Source: an uncultured Acidobacteriota bacterium (GTDB taxonomy: Bacteria; Acidobacteriota; Terriglobia; Terriglobales; Acidobacteriaceae). Taken from it: a DNA stretch of 8,275 bases. Position 1 is the first letter of the stretch. The number at the start of each line of letters is the position of its first letter. The position numbers were made by a program, and so were the translations under genes. This document shows, piece after piece, positions 5,967 to 8,275 of this stretch. The stretch spans positions 1 to 8,275 of the forward strand of contig CAIZGA010000413.1 of assembly GCA_903932385.1 (NCBI GenBank), read 5' to 3'. Under the pieces are notes generated by a model, which did not search any database, was not told the DNA's origin, and saw only the letters and a list, made by a program, of their open reading frames with translations.

Positions 5967-8243
5967 TTGAGCCCAGATCATTCCATATTTCGAGAGCCCC
6001 GCAGATTGCGCGAGCAGAGTGGGGACAGCAATGAATCTGCAGGTCTGATTATTGCCGGCGAAGAGATCGTGCAGCCGAACTCGCTGCGGAGTCAGCGGCT
6101 GGTAAGAGTGTGTTTGTTGTTGGCTTCGCCCGTAGCAACCATCGCGATGCTGATTGGCCTTGTGGTGCTGGCAGGATATGCCACTGGCGTGCAGTTCTTC
6201 TGGAGTGTGACAGATGGTGCACCGGCAGCCAGACCAATAGTGGCAATGGGTATTTTCATGGCTGGACTGGCTGTTCTTCTGGCTCGTCCACGGCGCATGG
6301 GCAACATTAGTCTCGTGCTGGCAACACTGGTAGGAGTCATCGGAGTTTTTGGGTTGGCCCACAGCCGGTTTGCCTGGACGCTATGGTTTTTTCCTCGCGC
6401 CGCTTCAACCCCAGGGGCGGGGCGTGTAGCTCCCGATACCGCAGTTACACTACTTCTTCTTGCGCTTGCGATAGCGCTGCTACGTTTCCACAAAGTTGCC
6501 GCAGCACAGTGCGCGGCTGCTTCGGCCGCATTCGTTCCCTACACGGCAAGTGTTGCATATCTGTATCACATTCCCGGATTCGCAGGCTGGATGGCATTTC
6601 CGGTAATGGTGGGAAGTTTTGCTGCTGCAATCGCCATCCTGCTACGCACGGCGCACAGCGACCCACTACGAGCTTTTCTGAGTCCGGAGCGCGCGGGACG
6701 CATGGCGCGGTACCAGATGATGATCTTGTGCGGCTGTTCGATCGGGATCGGTTCCATTGCCGTGTTCTCTAATCCTGTATCAGCGCGGCCTGCTCTGGCA
6801 TTTGAGAGTGCAGTAATTGGCTTGGTCACACTGCTGGTTATTGCGGCTAGCTCTATTCATTACGAACGCATCGATCGGGGGCGCAGGCGAGCGGATTCCG
6901 AGTTGCTCTCGGCGGCCACCCATGACCATCTGACAGGCCTGCTGAATCGTCGGGGATTTTTCATTGTAGGCAGTGAAATTCTGCATCGACAGAAGCTGAA
7001 GGGTGAGGGCGCAGGGATTCTGTTACTGGATATCGATCACTACAAGGCAATCAATGACAGCTATGGCCATCAGGCAGGAGATGCCTATCTGCAGCAGCTG
7101 GCCGCGGAGATTGCACGATCCGGCGGTGCCGCTGATGTGTGCGGCAGGCTGGTAAGCAATCAGTTCGCTGTGATCCTTCCTGGGGCGGACGCTGGAGCGG
7201 CGCGTGCGGCTGCGGAGAAGCTGCGCGGCGCGATTGAGAACGTGGTTGCCGACGGTCTGGGACAAATCCGATCGGTGACTGCTTCTGTCGGTATTTCCAC
7301 GACTGAACTTGGTGGCTTCCGACTGGAGGAATTACTCTCTCAGGCGGATCTGGCACTTTTTCTAGCGAAGTCTGAGGGAAGAAACCGCAGCAAGATATTC
7401 CAGACGGAAGATGCTCAGCGGACTGCCGAGAACAAGGAATTGGAACAAGCATTGCGCCATGCGCTGGAGCGGAACGAAATCTTTGCTGTGTATCAGCCGC
7501 AGGTAAACCTGATGAGCGACAGGCTGGTTGGAGCGGAAGCGCTGGCGCGATGGCGGCATCCGACTCGTGGACTGATTCCTCCGGACAAGTTCATTCCACT
7601 AGCCGAAGCCTCCGGGCAGATTGGCGCGATTGGCGCATGGGTTCTGGACAATGCGTGCCGACAGATTGGTCTGTGGAAGCAGGCAGGGCTTACGGATTTG
7701 CTGATTTCCGTAAACGTCTCGCCAGCCCAGCTGCGACAGCCGGAGTTTGCCGCATTGGTGAAACAAACGCTGGGCAGCCATGGATTGTTGCCGAAGGATC
7801 TGATTCTGGAAGTTACTGAATCCCTGATGATGCAGTCTGGCGAGGTGGGGCATCAGGAATTGCACGAGTTAGTGGATATGGGAGTTCGCATTGCGATTGA
7901 CGACTTTGGAACAGGCTATTCGAGCCTTTCGTACCTGCACATGCTGCCTTGCGACTTTCTGAAAATTGACCGCTCCTTCGTCAAGAACATTCCGAACAAT
8001 AAAGACGCCGTGAGCATCGCGAAGAGCGTGGTGGCGATGGGGAGAAATCTGGGACTGCACCTGATAGCAGAGGGAATTGAAACCGCGCAGCAGGCGGAGT
8101 TCCTGAAAGGGCTCTGGTGCGAGGATGGGCAGGGATATCTATTTGGAGCACCGATGAATGGGGATGACTTTGAGCAGTGGGCCAAATCCAGAGGCCATCA
8201 GAAGCCTGACGCAGAATCTGGCGGGATGCGTGAAACCGCCTAG
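5967..8243 (+). CDS. Membrane-bound c-di-GMP phosphodiesterase with degenerate GGDEF and intact EAL domains
   Basis: This 758-residue inner-membrane protein has about eight hydrophobic segments (roughly 46-70, 90-107, 122-140, 158-173, 187-205, 206-227, 250-268 and 278-297), a cytoplasmic GGDEF domain (about 315-480) and an EAL domain (about 495-745). In the GGDEF domain the metal and nucleotide region is kept (Asp355 in DIDHYKAIND, then YGHQAGD), but the signature GGDEF is VSNQF (396-400) and the RxxD inhibitory site lacks its Arg (GAAD, 387-390). Cyclase activity is therefore unlikely; a GTP-sensing role is possible. The EAL catalytic set is complete: Glu524 (EAL), Asn583, Glu615, Asp645-Asp646 (DDFGTGYSS), Lys666, Glu702 and Gln722. 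It should hydrolyse c-di-GMP to pGpG. The start is TTG, with GGAG seven bases upstream at 5956-5959; an in-frame stop at 5946-5948 and no ATG before residue 61 leave little alternative. The sensor ligand is unknown. Confidence 0.9.
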   Translation: MSPDHSIFREPRRLREQSGDSNESAGLIIAGEEIVQPNSLRSQRLVRVCLLLASPVATIAMLIGLVVLAGYATGVQFFWSVTDGAPAARPIVAMGIFMAGLAVLLARPRRMGNISLVLATLVGVIGVFGLAHSRFAWTLWFFPRAASTPGAGRVAPDTAVTLLLLALAIALLRFHKVAAAQCAAASAAFVPYTASVAYLYHIPGFAGWMAFPVMVGSFAAAIAILLRTAHSDPLRAFLSPERAGRMARYQMMILCGCSIGIGSIAVFSNPVSARPALAFESAVIGLVTLLVIAASSIHYERIDRGRRRADSELLSAATHDHLTGLLNRRGFFIVGSEILHRQKLKGEGAGILLLDIDHYKAINDSYGHQAGDAYLQQLAAEIARSGGAADVCGRLVSNQFAVILPGADAGAARAAAEKLRGAIENVVADGLGQIRSVTASVGISTTELGGFRLEELLSQADLALFLAKSEGRNRSKIFQTEDAQRTAENKELEQALRHALERNEIFAVYQPQVNLMSDRLVGAEALARWRHPTRGLIPPDKFIPLAEASGQIGAIGAWVLDNACRQIGLWKQAGLTDLLISVNVSPAQLRQPEFAALVKQTLGSHGLLPKDLILEVTESLMMQSGEVGHQELHELVDMGVRIAIDDFGTGYSSLSYLHMLPCDFLKIDRSFVKNIPNNKDAVSIAKSVVAMGRNLGLHLIAEGIETAQQAEFLKGLWCEDGQGYLFGAPMNGDDFEQWAKSRGHQKPDAESGGMRETA

Positions 8244-8275
8244 AGTGGCAGGATTTACGGCATAGCTCTTCTTTC

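Overview
The window reads like chromosomal DNA of an acidobacterium, possibly of the Granulicella/Edaphobacter/Terriglobus type. The main clue is a very long Oar-like TonB-dependent receptor with an N-terminal carboxypeptidase-regulatory-like domain, a family greatly expanded in that phylum. The remnants on the left (a PepSY membrane protein and an integrase-type transposase) fit the same origin. This assignment rests on recognising families, not on a database search.

Layout, left to right. (1) Positions 1-1216 are a decayed zone. It holds a minus-strand transposase gene that keeps its N- and C-terminal parts but has lost its middle, followed by the 3' end of a plus-strand PepSY-type membrane protein gene that has lost its 5' part. 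(2) A strong hairpin followed by a T-rich run (minus strand) sits directly after the stop codon of the next gene. (3) Positions 1292-4786 (minus) encode an apparently intact 1164-residue outer-membrane TonB-dependent receptor. (4) A 150-bp divergent intergenic region carries two near-palindromic TTAGG-N4-CCTAA boxes plus two partial copies, overlapping the candidate promoters of both flanking genes. (5) Positions 4937-5623 (plus) encode a full-length, three-domain DtxR/MntR-family metal-dependent repressor. (6) A 343-bp gap holds a 10-bp direct repeat and a candidate promoter. (7) Positions 5967-8243 (plus) encode a polytopic membrane protein with a degenerate GGDEF domain and an intact EAL domain, most likely a c-di-GMP phosphodiesterase.

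How the parts may work together. The regulator and receptor are divergent and share a box-rich intergenic region, so the simplest model is that the metal-loaded regulator represses the receptor and probably itself. The residues at its metal-site positions (Asp15, His87, Glu91, His106, Glu110, Glu113, His114) look more like the manganese-type members of the family than like DtxR/IdeR, which have Met and Cys at two of these positions. The receptor may therefore import manganese, or iron under a Mn/Fe-responsive regulator; the substrate cannot be read from sequence. The broken PepSY gene converges on the receptor and may be a lost accessory of the same metal-uptake locus. The EAL protein has its own gap and candidate promoter and appears independent.

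The window is mostly recognisable families. The points most worth a second look are the box cluster with its Mn-type regulator controlling an Oar-like receptor, the fully degenerate GGDEF motif (VSNQF) ahead of an intact EAL domain, and the internal-deletion transposase whose junction falls on a short repeated motif.
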